Below, one piece after another: positions 1-9,032 of a stretch of 64,000 bases of DNA; position 1 is the stretch's first letter; every line of letters begins with the position of its first letter. Both the position numbers and the translations under genes were made by a program. The stretch covers positions 1 through 64,000 of the forward strand of contig JH599934.1 of NCBI GenBank assembly GCA_000245075.1. Direction: 5' to 3'. This DNA is from Acetobacteraceae bacterium AT-5844 (GTDB taxonomy: Bacteria > Pseudomonadota > Alphaproteobacteria > Acetobacterales > Acetobacteraceae). The notes below the pieces were generated by a model. That model did no database searches, had not been told where the DNA came from, and saw only the letters and a program-made list of their open reading frames with translations.

Positions 1-1
1 G

Positions 2-655
2 GGGCGCGATGTGCTCGCACGGCTGACCGTCGGCACATGGCTCACCCTGGGCACCGGCCTGGGCGGCGCCTTGCTGGCGGCGCTGGCGGGCGGCGGGATA
101 GGGCTGCTCGCCCTGGCGCTGGGCGGGCCGGCGCGCGCCGTGGCCTATGCGGGTTTCGACATGCTGCGCGTCCTGCCCGGCGTGCTGCTCGCCCTGCTGA
201 CGGCGGTGGTGCTCGGGAATGGCAGCGGGCCGCTGATGCTTGCCCTCGGCCTTTCCTTCGCGCCGCTGTTCGCCGAGGTGGTGCGCGCGACGCATGAGCG
301 CGAAATGGCGGCGGATTACGTGGCGGCCGCCAGGGTCTTCGGCCTCGGGCGGCTGGCGGTGCTGTGGCGGCACGTGCTGCCCAACCTCGCCGGGCCGGTG
401 GTCACGCTGTCCGCCATCGTGCTGCCGCGCTGCATCGTCACGGAATCCGTGCTTTCCTTCCTTGGCCTCGGCGTTTCTCCCGACCAGCCGAGCTGGGGCC
501 GCATGATCGCCGATGCCAGCGGCCTCGCCGAGGACGCCCCGCACGCCGTGCTGGCGCCCATGCTTACCCTGTCCCTGCTGACCCTCGGCCTTTCCCTGTT
601 GGGCGAGGCGGCGCGCCGCCGGTTCGACCCGCTGCGCCGGGAGCGCATGCCATGA
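2..655 (+). CDS. ABC transporter permease, DppC-like (5' end outside window)
   Basis: This is an inner-membrane permease of the peptide/nickel ABC importer class (BPD_transp_1 fold). The frame is open from base 2 and begins with Gly-Arg-Asp-Val-Leu-Ala-Arg-Leu, the phrase that in DppC/OppC follows the first helix, so roughly 60-80 N-terminal residues lie upstream. The visible part has several hydrophobic helices and the cytoplasmic EAA-type loop (near DYVAAARVFGLGRLAVLWRH), which contacts the ATPase. Its stop overlaps the next start as ATGA. The family is clear; the substrate cannot be read from the permease. Confidence 0.88.
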   Translation, partial: GRDVLARLTVGTWLTLGTGLGGALLAALAGGGIGLLALALGGPARAVAYAGFDMLRVLPGVLLALLTAVVLGNGSGPLMLALGLSFAPLFAEVVRATHEREMAADYVAAARVFGLGRLAVLWRHVLPNLAGPVVTLSAIVLPRCIVTESVLSFLGLGVSPDQPSWGRMIADASGLAEDAPHAVLAPMLTLSLLTLGLSLLGEAARRRFDPLRRERMP

Positions 656-1563
656 AATCCCTTCTCCCTGTCGGCGTCAGCCTGCTGCGCGCCCTGGCGC
701 TGGTGGCGGCCATTACCTTCATCGTCTTCCTGCTGATCCGCGCGGTGCCGGGCGATGCGGTGGACGTGCTCGCCGCCCAGGGCGACCTGACCGCCGCGCA
801 ACAGGCGGCGATGCGGGCCGATCTCGGCCTGGACGGTACGGTGACCGAACAGTTCCTGCGCTGGCTCCGCCATGCCGCGGCGGGCGACCTCGGCCAGTCC
901 AGCCGGTTCGGCAAGCCGGTGGCCCGCATGGTGATGCAGGCCATTCCGGCGACCCTGGCATTCGCCGCCGCCGCCTTCGCGCTGGGCCTCGCCCTCGCAT
1001 TACTGCTGGCGCTCGGCGCGCTGATGGCGCCGCGCTCGCCGCTGCCCGCGCTGGTCGAGGCGATCAATCTGTGGTCCATCGCCGTGCCGACCTTTGTGGC
1101 GGGCATGGTGGCGATCCTGGTCTTCTCCATCTGGCTGGGCTGGCTGCCGGTGATCGGCAACATGATCGCGCCCATCGTCATCCTTGGGCTCGACATTGCC
1201 GGGCAACTCGCCAAGCCGCTGCTGGAAGAATTGCGGGAGGCGCGACTCGCGCCGCATGTGCGCGCGGCACGGGCGCGGGGCATCCACCCCGCCCTGATCG
1301 CCCTGCGGCATGTGCTGCCGAAGGCGGTGCCGGTGCTGCTGGCACTCTCCTCCATCTGCCTCGCATCCCTCATCGGCGGCACGATGACGATGGAGGCGCT
1401 GTTCGGCCTGCCGGGCCTGGGCAGCCTGGTGCTGAACGCCGTGAACGGGCGCGACTATCCGGTGTTGCAGGCCGTCATCATCGTGCTGGCGCTGGGTGTC
1501 GTGCTGATCAACGCCGTGGCCGATCTCGCCCGCCGACTGACCGATCCGAGGATGCGCGCATGA
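652..1563 (+). CDS. ABC transporter permease, DppB-like
   Basis: This is the partner permease of 303 residues, close to the usual 305-340. The N-terminal helix (about residues 10-30) is followed by the DppB-type phrase RAVPGDA and a periplasmic loop ending GDLGQS. The EAA loop lies near ARARGIHPALIALRHVLP. The start at 652 overlaps the upstream stop (ATGA), and the stop overlaps the ATPase start, so translation is probably coupled. The order here is DppC-like then DppB-like, the reverse of the usual order. No solute-binding protein is visible beside it; one may lie upstream of the window. Confidence 0.9.
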   Translation: MKSLLPVGVSLLRALALVAAITFIVFLLIRAVPGDAVDVLAAQGDLTAAQQAAMRADLGLDGTVTEQFLRWLRHAAAGDLGQSSRFGKPVARMVMQAIPATLAFAAAAFALGLALALLLALGALMAPRSPLPALVEAINLWSIAVPTFVAGMVAILVFSIWLGWLPVIGNMIAPIVILGLDIAGQLAKPLLEELREARLAPHVRAARARGIHPALIALRHVLPKAVPVLLALSSICLASLIGGTMTMEALFGLPGLGSLVLNAVNGRDYPVLQAVIIVLALGVVLINAVADLARRLTDPRMRA

Positions 1564-3212
1564 GCACCGAGACGGCCTCCCCGATGCTCCATCTCTCCGG
1601 CCTGCATGTCGGCTTTCCTGGCGCGTCGCCGCTGGTGCGGGAGCTGGGCTTCACCCTGGCGCCGGGCGAGGTGCTCGGGATTGTCGGTGAATCCGGCAGC
1701 GGAAAATCGCTGACCGTCTCCGCGCTCATCGGCCTCCTGCCGGAGGGCATGGTGGCGCGGGGCAGCGCGATGTTCGACGGGCAGGACCTGCTGGCACTGC
1801 CGCAGCGGGGCTGGCGGCGCCTGCGCGGGCGGCGCATCGCCATGGTCTTCCAGGACCCCATGGCGGCGCTGAACCCGTTCATGACCATCGGCGCCCAGTT
1901 GGAGGAGTCCATTCGCGCCCATCATCCGCTGCGCGGCCCGGCCTTGCGGGAGCGCGTGGCGGGGCTGCTGCGAGAGGTGGGGCTGGAGGAAGCCCTGGCC
2001 GCGCGATATCCGCATGCTCTTTCGGGCGGCCAGCAGCAGCGCGCGGTCATCGCGCTCTCGCTGACCGGCGACCCCTGCCTGTTGCTGGCGGATGAACCGA
2101 CCACGGCGCTGGATACCGTGGTGCAGGAGCAGATCCTCTCCTTGCTGCGCCGGTTGGCATCGGCCCGCAATCTCGCAATGGTCTTCATCTCGCACGACCT
2201 CGGCGTGGTGGCGCGGATCGCCGACAGGGTCGGCATCATGCGGCACGGCGCGCTGCTGGAAATCGGGCCCACGGCCGAGATCCTCTCCACGCCCAGCCAC
2301 GCCTACAGCAAGGCCCTCGTGGCCGCCTGCCACGACCTGCCGGCCTGGGAGGAGGCGGCACCGGGAGGCACGGCCGCGCTGCGCCTGCGCAACCTGAACG
2401 TCACTTATCGAAGCGGCGGCCTGCTGCGCCGGCAGCGCCAGGTAGTGCACGGCATTGACCTCGACATTCCGCGGGGCGGCGTTCTCAGCCTCATTGGTGC
2501 TTCCGGGGGCGGCAAAAGCAGCGTTGCGCGTGCGCTAGTAGGCTTGTCGGACGCAGAGGCGGATACGGCCGAGGTCTGCGGCACGCCCCTGCCTCTGGGG
2601 CTGGCCGGGCGCCGGCAGGCGGTGGCCCAGTCGGTGCAGATCGTCTTCCAGAACCCCAACGCGTCGCTCAACCCGCGTGTGCGGGTGGCGCAGGTATTGG
2701 ATGAGGCCCTGGCGCGGCTGAAGCTGCCGCCCGCCGAGCGGAGGCGCCGTGCCATCGACAGCCTGCGCGAGGTCGGCCTCGGCGAAGAGCATCTCGCCCG
2801 CTCCCCGCACGAGCTTTCCGGTGGGCAGAAGCAGCGGGTGGCCATCGCCCGGGCACTGCTGGCGGAGCCGACGCTGCTGATCTGCGACGAAATCCTCTCC
2901 GCGCTCGATGCCACGGTGCAGGTCCAGATTCTTCAGTTGCTGCGCCGCCTCCGGGCAGACCGGGGGCTGGCGCTGCTCTTCATCGGGCACGATCTGGGCG
3001 TGGTGCGGACACTCGGGGGGAATGTCGCGGTGATGGAAGCCGGGCGCATCGTCGAGCAGGGCAGCGCCGAGGATGTTCTGAGCAACCCGCGCCATGCCTT
3101 CACCCGCCGGCTCGTCGCGGCCGAGTGCCCCGTCATGCCTTCGGCCGCAAACATTGAAGGCAGCATCGGCGGGGATGCTGAGGCTCCGGCGGTACAACTG
3201 GCGGCGGGGTGA
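1560..3212 (+). CDS. Double ATP-binding protein of a peptide/nickel-type ABC importer (DppD-DppF fusion)
   Basis: The 550-residue protein holds two complete nucleotide-binding domains and energises the two preceding permeases. Domain 1 has Walker A GESGSGKS at residues 43-50 and an LSGGQQQR signature near 156. Domain 2 has Walker A GASGGGKS near 312 and LSGGQKQR near 418. Each is followed by a Walker B (LLLADEPTT and LLICDEILS) and a switch His in SHDLGVV or GHDLGVV. The second Walker B ends DEILS where DEPTS is usual. Fused D-F ATPases are common in proteobacterial glutathione- and dipeptide-type importers. The cargo is unknown. Confidence 0.92.
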   Translation: MSTETASPMLHLSGLHVGFPGASPLVRELGFTLAPGEVLGIVGESGSGKSLTVSALIGLLPEGMVARGSAMFDGQDLLALPQRGWRRLRGRRIAMVFQDPMAALNPFMTIGAQLEESIRAHHPLRGPALRERVAGLLREVGLEEALAARYPHALSGGQQQRAVIALSLTGDPCLLLADEPTTALDTVVQEQILSLLRRLASARNLAMVFISHDLGVVARIADRVGIMRHGALLEIGPTAEILSTPSHAYSKALVAACHDLPAWEEAAPGGTAALRLRNLNVTYRSGGLLRRQRQVVHGIDLDIPRGGVLSLIGASGGGKSSVARALVGLSDAEADTAEVCGTPLPLGLAGRRQAVAQSVQIVFQNPNASLNPRVRVAQVLDEALARLKLPPAERRRRAIDSLREVGLGEEHLARSPHELSGGQKQRVAIARALLAEPTLLICDEILSALDATVQVQILQLLRRLRADRGLALLFIGHDLGVVRTLGGNVAVMEAGRIVEQGSAEDVLSNPRHAFTRRLVAAECPVMPSAANIEGSIGGDAEAPAVQLAAG

Positions 3213-3218
3213 GGTGGG

Positions 3219-3968
3219 CTAGAGCGGCATTTCGCGGCTCTCCACCTCCACCAGCACGGCGTCGTGGCGCCAGTATTCCAGGTCGCAGTCCCGCGTGACG
3301 CCGTCGCGGGCGTGGTTCAGGCGCGCGATCAGCAAGGCGGGGCTGCCGCGCGCCGCCCGCAGCGGTTGTGCCGCTTCGGCAGGCAGCGCGGCGGGCGTGA
3401 TGTTGAAGCGGAGATAGCCATAGGTGAGGCCGTAGACCGCCCGGTAAAGCTCCGTCAGCGAGACGGAAAGATCATGCTGTAGCAAGCCGGGTAACCGTTC
3501 CGCGTCGAGATAGTGCTCGACATACAGGACGGGCCGCCGGTCGATGCTGCGCAGGCGGCGGATGCGCAGCATGGGCGCCCCTTCCGGCCACTGCATCATA
3601 TGCCGGACCAGCGGGGGCGGCTCGACCATCGTCGCATCAAGCAACTGCGTGTGGGGCTGCCGGCCCTGCTCGCGCACGCTGCGCTCGAAATGCCCGCGCC
3701 CCAACGGGTCGTAACGGAAGCGGGGTGGCGAGACGAACCAGCCGCGGCGGCCCTCGCGGTAGATCCGCCCCTCTGCCTCCAACCGCAGCAGCACCTCATG
3801 CATGGTCACCCGGTGCGTCGCGTAATGCTCGCACAGCAGGCGCTCCGCCGGCAGGCGGCCGCTCGCCGCGATCTCGCCCTGCTCGATACGCCGGAGCAGA
3901 GCCTGATGGATGGCCTCCATCCGCCCGCCATTCTGCTCCTCGGCCATGTCCGCCAGCTTCAATGTCAT
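3219..3968 (-). CDS. GntR-family transcriptional regulator with UTRA domain (HutC subfamily)
   Basis: The 249-residue protein has an N-terminal winged helix (about residues 17-80; RLPAERLLCEHYATHRVTM is the recognition region) and a C-terminal UTRA effector domain (about 95-245). The phrase DPLGRGHFERSVREQGR resembles PhnF-type members, which respond to phosphonate or phosphate. It is divergent from the large phosphoesterase gene at 4070, with a palindrome between them, so it probably controls that gene and itself. It converges on the ABC operon, ending 6 bases from its stop. The first ATG is taken; ATGs at 3947 and 3923 are alternatives because no strong ribosome site separates them. Confidence 0.85.
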   Translation of the reverse strand: MTLKLADMAEEQNGGRMEAIHQALLRRIEQGEIAASGRLPAERLLCEHYATHRVTMHEVLLRLEAEGRIYREGRRGWFVSPPRFRYDPLGRGHFERSVREQGRQPHTQLLDATMVEPPPLVRHMMQWPEGAPMLRIRRLRSIDRRPVLYVEHYLDAERLPGLLQHDLSVSLTELYRAVYGLTYGYLRFNITPAALPAEAAQPLRAARGSPALLIARLNHARDGVTRDCDLEYWRHDAVLVEVESREMPL

Positions 3969-4002
3969 GAAAATTTCGCCGCACCGTCGTTACACGAATC
4001 TC

Positions 4003-4014
4003 TGGACTAGTCTA
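4003..4014. promoter_or_regulatory. Putative GntR operator
   Basis: TGGACTAGTCTA is a near-perfect dyad centred on ACTAGT. It lies between the divergent GntR and phosphoesterase genes and matches the general shape of HutC/PhnF-type operators (GGxCTAGxCC-like cores). Its role is inferred from position and symmetry. Confidence 0.5.
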
Positions 4015-4069
4015 ACCAACCCGGCACCGCCCGTCACCCCGGGCAGGACGATCAGCCGGAGAACGACAC

Positions 4070-7000
4070 ATGGCGACCCCAGAGAACCCCATCATGGACA
4101 TGCTCGTCCGCCGTGGCGAGGAAGCACGGGTCATCGACCTCGATGCGCATTTCGGTTCTGGCATGAGCTACCGGGTCGAGACGTCCAAAGGGGACATCGT
4201 CGCCGCCACGGTGGTCGACGGCGCGCTGACGCTCGATTTCGCGGCGCTGGGCCACAGCGATATTCGCGTGGTGGCGACGGATTCGCTGGGCGTGGAGACG
4301 ACCGACAGCTTCCGCGTGCGCGTGGCGGGCGAGAACGCCTATACCATCGCCGTGCTGCCGGATACGCAGGACTACACGCTGAACCCGTCGCTGAACGCCA
4401 CCTTCGCCAAGATGACGCAGTGGCTGGCGGACAACCAGGAAAGCCACAACATCCGGTTCGTCACCCATGTGGGTGACGTCACCTACAACAACCTGGATCG
4501 TGAATGGAATGTGGCGAAGGATGCGATGAGCATCCTCGATGGCAAGATTCCCTATGCTCTGCTGCCCGGCAACCACGACATCGCGCCCGGGGGCTCCGCT
4601 TCCGAGCGCACCGACGACAAGCTGAGCGAGTATTTCTCGCCCGAGGATGCCGCCGCGCGCGATGGCAGCTTCGGCGGCGTCTATGACAAGGAGCCGGACA
4701 GCTACCAGAACAACTATCACACCTTCACGGCGCCGGATGGCACGTCCTGGCTCGTTCTCTCGCTGGAATTCGGCCCCCGGGATGATGTCCTCCGCTGGGC
4801 GGGCGATGTGATCGAAGGCCATATGGACCATCGCGTCATCATCACCACCCATGGCTACATGGCCGTGGATGGCCGCACCGGTCCGCTGACCGAGAGGCTG
4901 ACGGGCGAGAATGGCGGCACCTCCTACGGTGTCGGCAACGACATTCGCGGCGCCGCTGATGGCGACCGAATCTGGACCGAACTGGCCGGCAAGTATCCCA
5001 ATGTGGCCTTCACCTTCTCCGGCCACAATTTCGGTGATGGCGCGCAGACCCAGGTGAATCTCGGCGCCGGCGGCCAGCCCGTGCACCAGATGTTCGTCAA
5101 CTACCAGAACGGCATCGCGCGCGAGATCACCGGCAATGGAGATGACTCCCTGGGCCGGAACGGCGGCAATGGCGCCATCCGCCTGGTGGTGATCGACCCC
5201 GAGAACAACACGGTTTCCACCGAGACCTATTTCGTCGAGCTCGACGACTATCTCGATGGCTTCCGCGTGCAGGAGATGATGGACCGCGAGGGGCTCACGG
5301 GCGCCTACATCGGCCATCAGGAGGAGTTCACCAATGTGGACCTCTCCACGCCTCCCGCCTTCTCCCTGGCGAAGGCCGGCGCCGACCTCTTCCTGAGCAC
5401 CGAGGCGGAGAGCACGCTCGTCAACCTTGACGGCAGCGGCTCGCTTCTGGCCGAGGGAAGCGCGCACAGCATCCTGTGGAAGAACGCTGATGGCGACATC
5501 ATCGCAACCGGCCTGAAGCCGCAGCTGGAGCTTTCCGGTGGCCAGCATGTCCTGACGCTGGAGGTTACCAACGCCGCTGGGTTGACGACGCGGGACGAGG
5601 TGCGCGTCACCGTCTCCACCCCCGCCACGCTGCTGGCCGAGAACTTCAACGATGGCGACGCCGCCGGCTGGGCCGCGCCCCCGCGCGATATCGGCGTGTC
5701 GTTCGGTACGGCGGCCGAGCTGGGCCTGCCGGCGCTGGCCGGGGGCGAGGCCGGTGTTCTGGCCTTCCCCCTCTTCGAGCAGAACCAGTGGGTGCAGCTA
5801 GACCCCGAGGTGGGCGGCCAGAACGGCTCCGGCCTGGTCACCTCCTATAGCCTGGTCATGGACCTGCTGGTGAAGGATGGCGAGGCCTGGACCTCGTTGT
5901 TCCAGACCGCGCTCGGCAACAACAACGATGCCGAGATCTACCTGGAGAACAATGGTGACGGCACGGCCGGCATCGGCATCTCCGGCAATTACCAGGGCAG
6001 CTTCACCTATGGCGAATGGCATCGCCTTGGCCTGACCTTCGACCGCCAGGGCGATACCGTCCTGCTGAAGAAGTACATCGATGGCGTGAAGGTGGGTGAG
6101 CAGACCCTCACGGATGCCGGCCGGTTCGCGGTGGATGCGGAGAAGGGCCTCTTGCTGTTCGCCGAGCCCAACAAGGCCACCTCCGGCGGCTATGTCAGCC
6201 ATGTCGTCTTCGCCGACAGCGTACTGGGCGAGGATGTGGTGGCCGGCTTCGGCGGTGCGCAGGCAGGCGGCATCATGGACGCCTCCGCCCCCATCTCAGG
6301 CGCCACGCAGTTCGGCTTCGAGAATGGCCGCGTGCAGGCTGAGATCGGCGGCGGCAAGATGGCGGTTGTTCAGCCGCCCGCCGAGACTCCGCTGAAGGTG
6401 GTCGGGACGATCCACTCGGCTGATGGCAGCGAGCCGGAAGGCACTGCCCTGGAGGGCCGGTTGCTCGACCGTTCCAATGGAGAGGACAACATCCTGGTCT
6501 GGGAGCAGGAGGGCGCGGCGAACTGGCAGGACTACACGCTGGGCGCCACTCTGCGGTCACTGGATACCGACGTCTTCGGTGTCGTGTTCCGCTGGCAGGA
6601 TGCCGACAACCACTACCGCCTGACGCTCGATGCCGCGGGTGACGCGCGCAAGCTCGTCAAGGTGCAGGGCGGCGTGGAGACGGTTCTGGCGGAGGTATCG
6701 CAGGGCTACCGGATCGATGTGGACATGGCGCTGCGCGTGGCCGTGACCGGCAACGAGATCCACGTCCTGCTCGACGGCCACGACGTGTTCGGCGGCCCCG
6801 TGGCCGATGCCGACCCGCTTGCCAGTGGCACGGTGGGTGTGCTCTCCGACCGGCAGAAGGGCGCAAGCTTCGACGACATTCAGGTGACGCAGACGACGCT
6901 CACGGCCTATGCCGGCGCCGATATGCGGCTGATCGACCTGGATGGCGATGGCTCGGCGTTGGCAACGCTGAAGGGTCACGGCTCCTTCGGTCCCGCCGAC

Positions 7001-8758
7001 ATCGCCAGCTACGAATGGAGCCTTGGCGGCAGCGAGCTGGCGGAGGGCGTCTTAGTCGAAGCAGCGCTTGCTGCCGGCCGCCACCACGCCATTACCCTGA
7101 CCACCACGGACGCAGATGGTGCGACTTCCAGCGATCGTGTGAACGTGGAGGTCGTCTCCAGGGACCGTGTTCTGGCGCATGAGGATTTCTCGGGTGACCT
7201 GTCCCGCTGGACCATGGTGGATGAAGGCGATCTCGGCGGCCCGTCCGACTGGTCCATCGTGGATGGGCGTCTGCGGCAGGATGGCGACATCCACAGCCAG
7301 CAGCTGACCTCCAACTGGAATGCCAGCAACAACGACAAGTGGAATGCCGGCTGGAGCCCGCTGGGCGACGTGGTGTATGGCCTGCGCAAGGGCACTTATG
7401 CACTCTACAACGATGACGCCGCGAAGGACTGGCAGAACTATTCGGTGGAAGCGACGTTGCGCACCGAGGACACTCAGGGCATCGGCCTGCTGTTCCACTA
7501 CAAGGACGCCCAGAACTACCTGAAGCTGGAGCTGGACCGTGACGCCGGCCTGATCCAGATTCTGCGCATGCAGGATGGGCGTGAGGACCTCGTGGCTCGC
7601 ACGCTGAACGTTTACGATGTCGGCGCCGACATGCGCCTGCGTGTTGACGTGCAGGATGGCAAGGTGCAGGCGTGGATGGACGGGGAAGCCATCTTCGCCT
7701 ATCCCGCTGACACGAACCTGGAGCCGGGTGGCACCATCGGCCTTTACTCCTGGGGCAGCCAGGGCGTCAGCTTCGATGACGTCACCGTCATCCAGCTTGA
7801 GGATGTGGCGCAGCCGGCGACGCCGATCGCAGCGGGTCCTGAAAGCGGCCTGATCCTTGGCACCGTCGGGAACGATCACTTTATCGGCGGCGAGGGCCAT
7901 GACATCGTCGGCTATGCAGGGCTCCGCGCCGCGCACGATCTGAGCTTCACCGCCGGGTTGCTGCAGGTTTCAGGGGGAGAAGGCAACGACCTTATCGAAG
8001 GTGTCGAAACAGTACGGTTCCTGGACGCGAGGCTGGAGCTTTCCGCGGACGGCGATGCGCATCTGATCAACCGCCTGTATCAGGGCGCGTTGGGGCGCGA
8101 CGCCGATGCTGCCGGGCTGGCCTTTTGGGATACGCAACTCGGACGTGGCATGTCCCTGGCGGAGATCTCGACCGCCATCATGCAGTCCGAAGAGGCCCAG
8201 AAGGGAGCCAGCGTGACGGACGAGGCCTTTGTTCAGAGCCTCTATCGTACGTTGCTTGGCCGGGATGCGAGCGAGGCGGAGACGGGCTTCTGGACCGATG
8301 GTTGGGCACGGCAGGATGCCCTGCGTGGCATTGCGGTGTCGCAGGAGGCCGTGGCCTTCGACGGTGATACGCCGCTGATGGTGGCCGATTACGACATGCT
8401 GCAGGTCGCGCGCGCCTACCAGGTGCTGCTCGGCCGCGATGTGGATCAGGACGGCTTGCTGTATTGGGAAGGCCGTTTCGGTTCCGAGCAGCCGGGAGAG
8501 GTGCTGGCCACCATTGCGGACTCGGCGGAGTTCACCGCCCGGGCTCATGAAGGGGGGCTGGACAATGTCGCCTTTGTCGAACGGCTTTACGACGACGCAT
8601 TCAGCCGTGAGGCGTCGGCAGAAGACATCGGCTACTGGACGGAGCGGCTGAACAGTGGCGAAGATGATCGCACGGAGGTCGCGATTGCCTTTGCCCAGGC
8701 CATGGAAGGCGAGGGCGCCATGCAGCGGCTGGCGACGGATGGCTTCGTCTTCGCCTAA
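4070..8758 (+). CDS. Giant multidomain calcineurin-like metallophosphoesterase with LamG/DUF1080-like modules and C-terminal DUF4214-like repeats
   Basis: The product has 1562 residues. An N-terminal beta module (about 10-85) precedes a metallophosphoesterase domain (about 90-395) with PDTQD at 97-101 (D-x-Q in place of D-x-H), GDVTYN at 135-140, GNHD at 167-170, H261 and SGHN at 317-320. Then come a PKD-like module (434-517), a LamG-like fold (577-720), a DUF1080-like beta sandwich (777-944), a second PKD-like (945-1028) and a second DUF1080-like module (1030-1242). Residues 1262-1325 are Gly/Asp-rich (GNDHFIGGEGHD) and end in the GVETVRFLD phrase seen near type I secretion substrates. Four DUF4214-like repeats (xLYxxxLGRxxxxxGxxxW) fill about 1330-1560. 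No N-terminal signal is visible, which fits type I export to the surface. A GGAG site precedes the ATG. The substrate is unknown. Confidence 0.85.
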   Translation: MATPENPIMDMLVRRGEEARVIDLDAHFGSGMSYRVETSKGDIVAATVVDGALTLDFAALGHSDIRVVATDSLGVETTDSFRVRVAGENAYTIAVLPDTQDYTLNPSLNATFAKMTQWLADNQESHNIRFVTHVGDVTYNNLDREWNVAKDAMSILDGKIPYALLPGNHDIAPGGSASERTDDKLSEYFSPEDAAARDGSFGGVYDKEPDSYQNNYHTFTAPDGTSWLVLSLEFGPRDDVLRWAGDVIEGHMDHRVIITTHGYMAVDGRTGPLTERLTGENGGTSYGVGNDIRGAADGDRIWTELAGKYPNVAFTFSGHNFGDGAQTQVNLGAGGQPVHQMFVNYQNGIAREITGNGDDSLGRNGGNGAIRLVVIDPENNTVSTETYFVELDDYLDGFRVQEMMDREGLTGAYIGHQEEFTNVDLSTPPAFSLAKAGADLFLSTEAESTLVNLDGSGSLLAEGSAHSILWKNADGDIIATGLKPQLELSGGQHVLTLEVTNAAGLTTRDEVRVTVSTPATLLAENFNDGDAAGWAAPPRDIGVSFGTAAELGLPALAGGEAGVLAFPLFEQNQWVQLDPEVGGQNGSGLVTSYSLVMDLLVKDGEAWTSLFQTALGNNNDAEIYLENNGDGTAGIGISGNYQGSFTYGEWHRLGLTFDRQGDTVLLKKYIDGVKVGEQTLTDAGRFAVDAEKGLLLFAEPNKATSGGYVSHVVFADSVLGEDVVAGFGGAQAGGIMDASAPISGATQFGFENGRVQAEIGGGKMAVVQPPAETPLKVVGTIHSADGSEPEGTALEGRLLDRSNGEDNILVWEQEGAANWQDYTLGATLRSLDTDVFGVVFRWQDADNHYRLTLDAAGDARKLVKVQGGVETVLAEVSQGYRIDVDMALRVAVTGNEIHVLLDGHDVFGGPVADADPLASGTVGVLSDRQKGASFDDIQVTQTTLTAYAGADMRLIDLDGDGSALATLKGHGSFGPADIASYEWSLGGSELAEGVLVEAALAAGRHHAITLTTTDADGATSSDRVNVEVVSRDRVLAHEDFSGDLSRWTMVDEGDLGGPSDWSIVDGRLRQDGDIHSQQLTSNWNASNNDKWNAGWSPLGDVVYGLRKGTYALYNDDAAKDWQNYSVEATLRTEDTQGIGLLFHYKDAQNYLKLELDRDAGLIQILRMQDGREDLVARTLNVYDVGADMRLRVDVQDGKVQAWMDGEAIFAYPADTNLEPGGTIGLYSWGSQGVSFDDVTVIQLEDVAQPATPIAAGPESGLILGTVGNDHFIGGEGHDIVGYAGLRAAHDLSFTAGLLQVSGGEGNDLIEGVETVRFLDARLELSADGDAHLINRLYQGALGRDADAAGLAFWDTQLGRGMSLAEISTAIMQSEEAQKGASVTDEAFVQSLYRTLLGRDASEAETGFWTDGWARQDALRGIAVSQEAVAFDGDTPLMVADYDMLQVARAYQVLLGRDVDQDGLLYWEGRFGSEQPGEVLATIADSAEFTARAHEGGLDNVAFVERLYDDAFSREASAEDIGYWTERLNSGEDDRTEVAIAFAQAMEGEGAMQRLATDGFVFA

Positions 8759-8964
8759 GCAGGCGGCCGGAGCGGACGGTAGCTATCCCGGTTGGAGGTT
8801 GCGCGGATCGAGGCGGCGCAACGCGCCGTCTGCCGCTCGGCCAGTGCCTGCAACCGGCTGCTCACCGCAGCAGCATCTCGGGGAGTCTTGGATGGCTTCG
8901 CGACCTTCCGGATGTCCGCCCGCGCTGGGTAGCGTGACATAGCCGGATCTTAATCGCCTGCGAG

Positions 8965-8995
8965 AAGGGGCGGGCAAATGTTTTGCCTGCCCCTT
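8965..8995. terminator. Bidirectional stem-loop terminator between convergent genes
   Basis: The arm AAGGGGCGGGCAAA (8965-8978) pairs with TTTGCCTGCCCCTT (8982-8995) around a 3-base TGT loop, with a single G-T wobble. The A-rich and T-rich ends give U runs in both directions. It lies between the phosphoesterase stop (8758) and the deacetylase stop (9033). The rest of 8759-9032 shows no gene. Confidence 0.8.
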
Positions 8996-9032
8996 GCATG
9001 GCTCCGAAGTGAGCAGAGAATCTGGCGCGGTC

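Noticed and set aside
4052-5548. A 498-codon minus-strand open frame opposite the phosphoesterase
   Set aside because: It is a codon-position shadow of the well-supported plus-strand domain with metal motifs, is repetitive in composition and matches no family.
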